Source of the DNA: a virus
IMG/VR virus record: IMGVR_UViG_3300030061_001008
Coordinates: 1 to 23,070 of that record
Strand: one strand, 5' to 3'
Length of the DNA: 23,070 bases
The notes under the pieces are model-generated. The model saw only the letters and a program-made list of their open reading frames with translations. It made no database searches and was not told where the DNA came from. A program made the position numbers and the translations under genes. Position 1 is the stretch's first letter; each line of letters starts with the position of its first letter. Positions 22,936-23,070 of this stretch are shown one piece after another.

Positions 22936-23070
22936 TTATCCAATAGTAACTGTTACACTACCTACAGATGCTGTTGCACTAAGCCCAGCCACACCTGTGT
23001 CTTGCGGTAGTAATATCTTAACGCTTCTTCCGTCTCTATACAAACTAAAAGGTGGTAATCCTACAGGTGC
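22936..23070 (-). CDS. 3' end of a beta-rich structural gene (partial)
   Basis: The reverse strand is open from the right edge to TAA at 22936-22938 and encodes at least 44 residues: LPPFSLYRDGRSVKILLPQ followed by a Ser/Ala/Val/Gly-rich strand segment ending SVGSVTVTIG. Alternating small and hydrophobic residues suggest beta strands, as at the end of phage tail or fibre proteins. The rest of the gene is outside the window, so the product cannot be identified. It is directly upstream of the DUF4214 gene in the same leftward operon, three bases from its start. Confidence 0.75.
   Translation of the reverse strand, partial: APVGLPPFSLYRDGRSVKILLPQDTGVAGLSATASVGSVTVTIG

Overview
This window reads as part of the genome of a tailed double-stranded DNA bacteriophage with strongly AT-rich DNA. 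A family A DNA polymerase, an SNF2-type helicase, a primase-helicase and small phage-type regulators sit in one half. Very large virion-type proteins sit in the other half on the opposite strand. Low GC, AT-ending codons, and protein types I recall from uncultured marine phage contigs (DUF3310, a polyvalent protein with an LPD38-like region, a structural protein with a 'LADGEFVIPADVV' tail) suggest a marine phage, perhaps of a low-GC marine bacterium. The host is inference only. No terminase, portal, capsid, integrase, lysis gene, tRNA or CRISPR array is visible, so this is a genome fragment, and genes run off both ends.

Bases 1 to about 11,912 hold rightward genes for replication and nucleotide metabolism. 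From the left edge to 4804 the genes overlap or nearly abut: the tail of an unknown gene, a 55-aa basic protein, DUF3310, an orphan 237-aa protein, a VRR-NUC nuclease, two small winged-helix proteins, a 608-aa PolA with proofreading and polymerase domains, a Cas4/RecB-type nuclease with iron-sulfur cysteines, and a small very basic HNH-like protein. After an 84-base gap with a hairpin comes an SNF2-type helicase whose stop codon lies inside the -35 box of a perfect sigma70 promoter (TTGACA, 16-base spacer, TATAAT). That promoter starts a second operon: a Gp157-like coiled-coil protein, a four-cysteine protein, a protein with an SSB-like acidic tail, and a Cro-like HTH protein that ends in an intrinsic terminator. 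A 959-aa AEP primase/DUF927 helicase fusion and a small overlapping ORF follow. A strong rightward terminator at about 11,985-12,024 closes this half.

Bases 12,023 to 23,070 hold leftward virion-type genes, tightly packed: the 3' end of a beta-rich protein, a 769-aa protein with five DUF4214-like repeats, a 307-aa Ala/Gln-rich protein, a 568-aa helical protein, and a 1986-aa polyvalent protein with a metallopeptidase-like motif, low-complexity linkers and an LPD38-like region. Their order and composition fit proteins carried in the virion and possibly ejected into the cell. Their promoter must lie beyond the right edge.

The most interesting points are short Q-x-x-L-F motifs resembling sliding-clamp-binding peptides in the disordered linkers of the 1986-aa protein, a leucine at the PolA position equivalent to E. 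coli Phe762 (linked in the literature to temperate phages), the perfect sigma70 promoter overlapping a stop codon, and a non-canonical candidate single-strand-binding protein with a four-cysteine neighbour.
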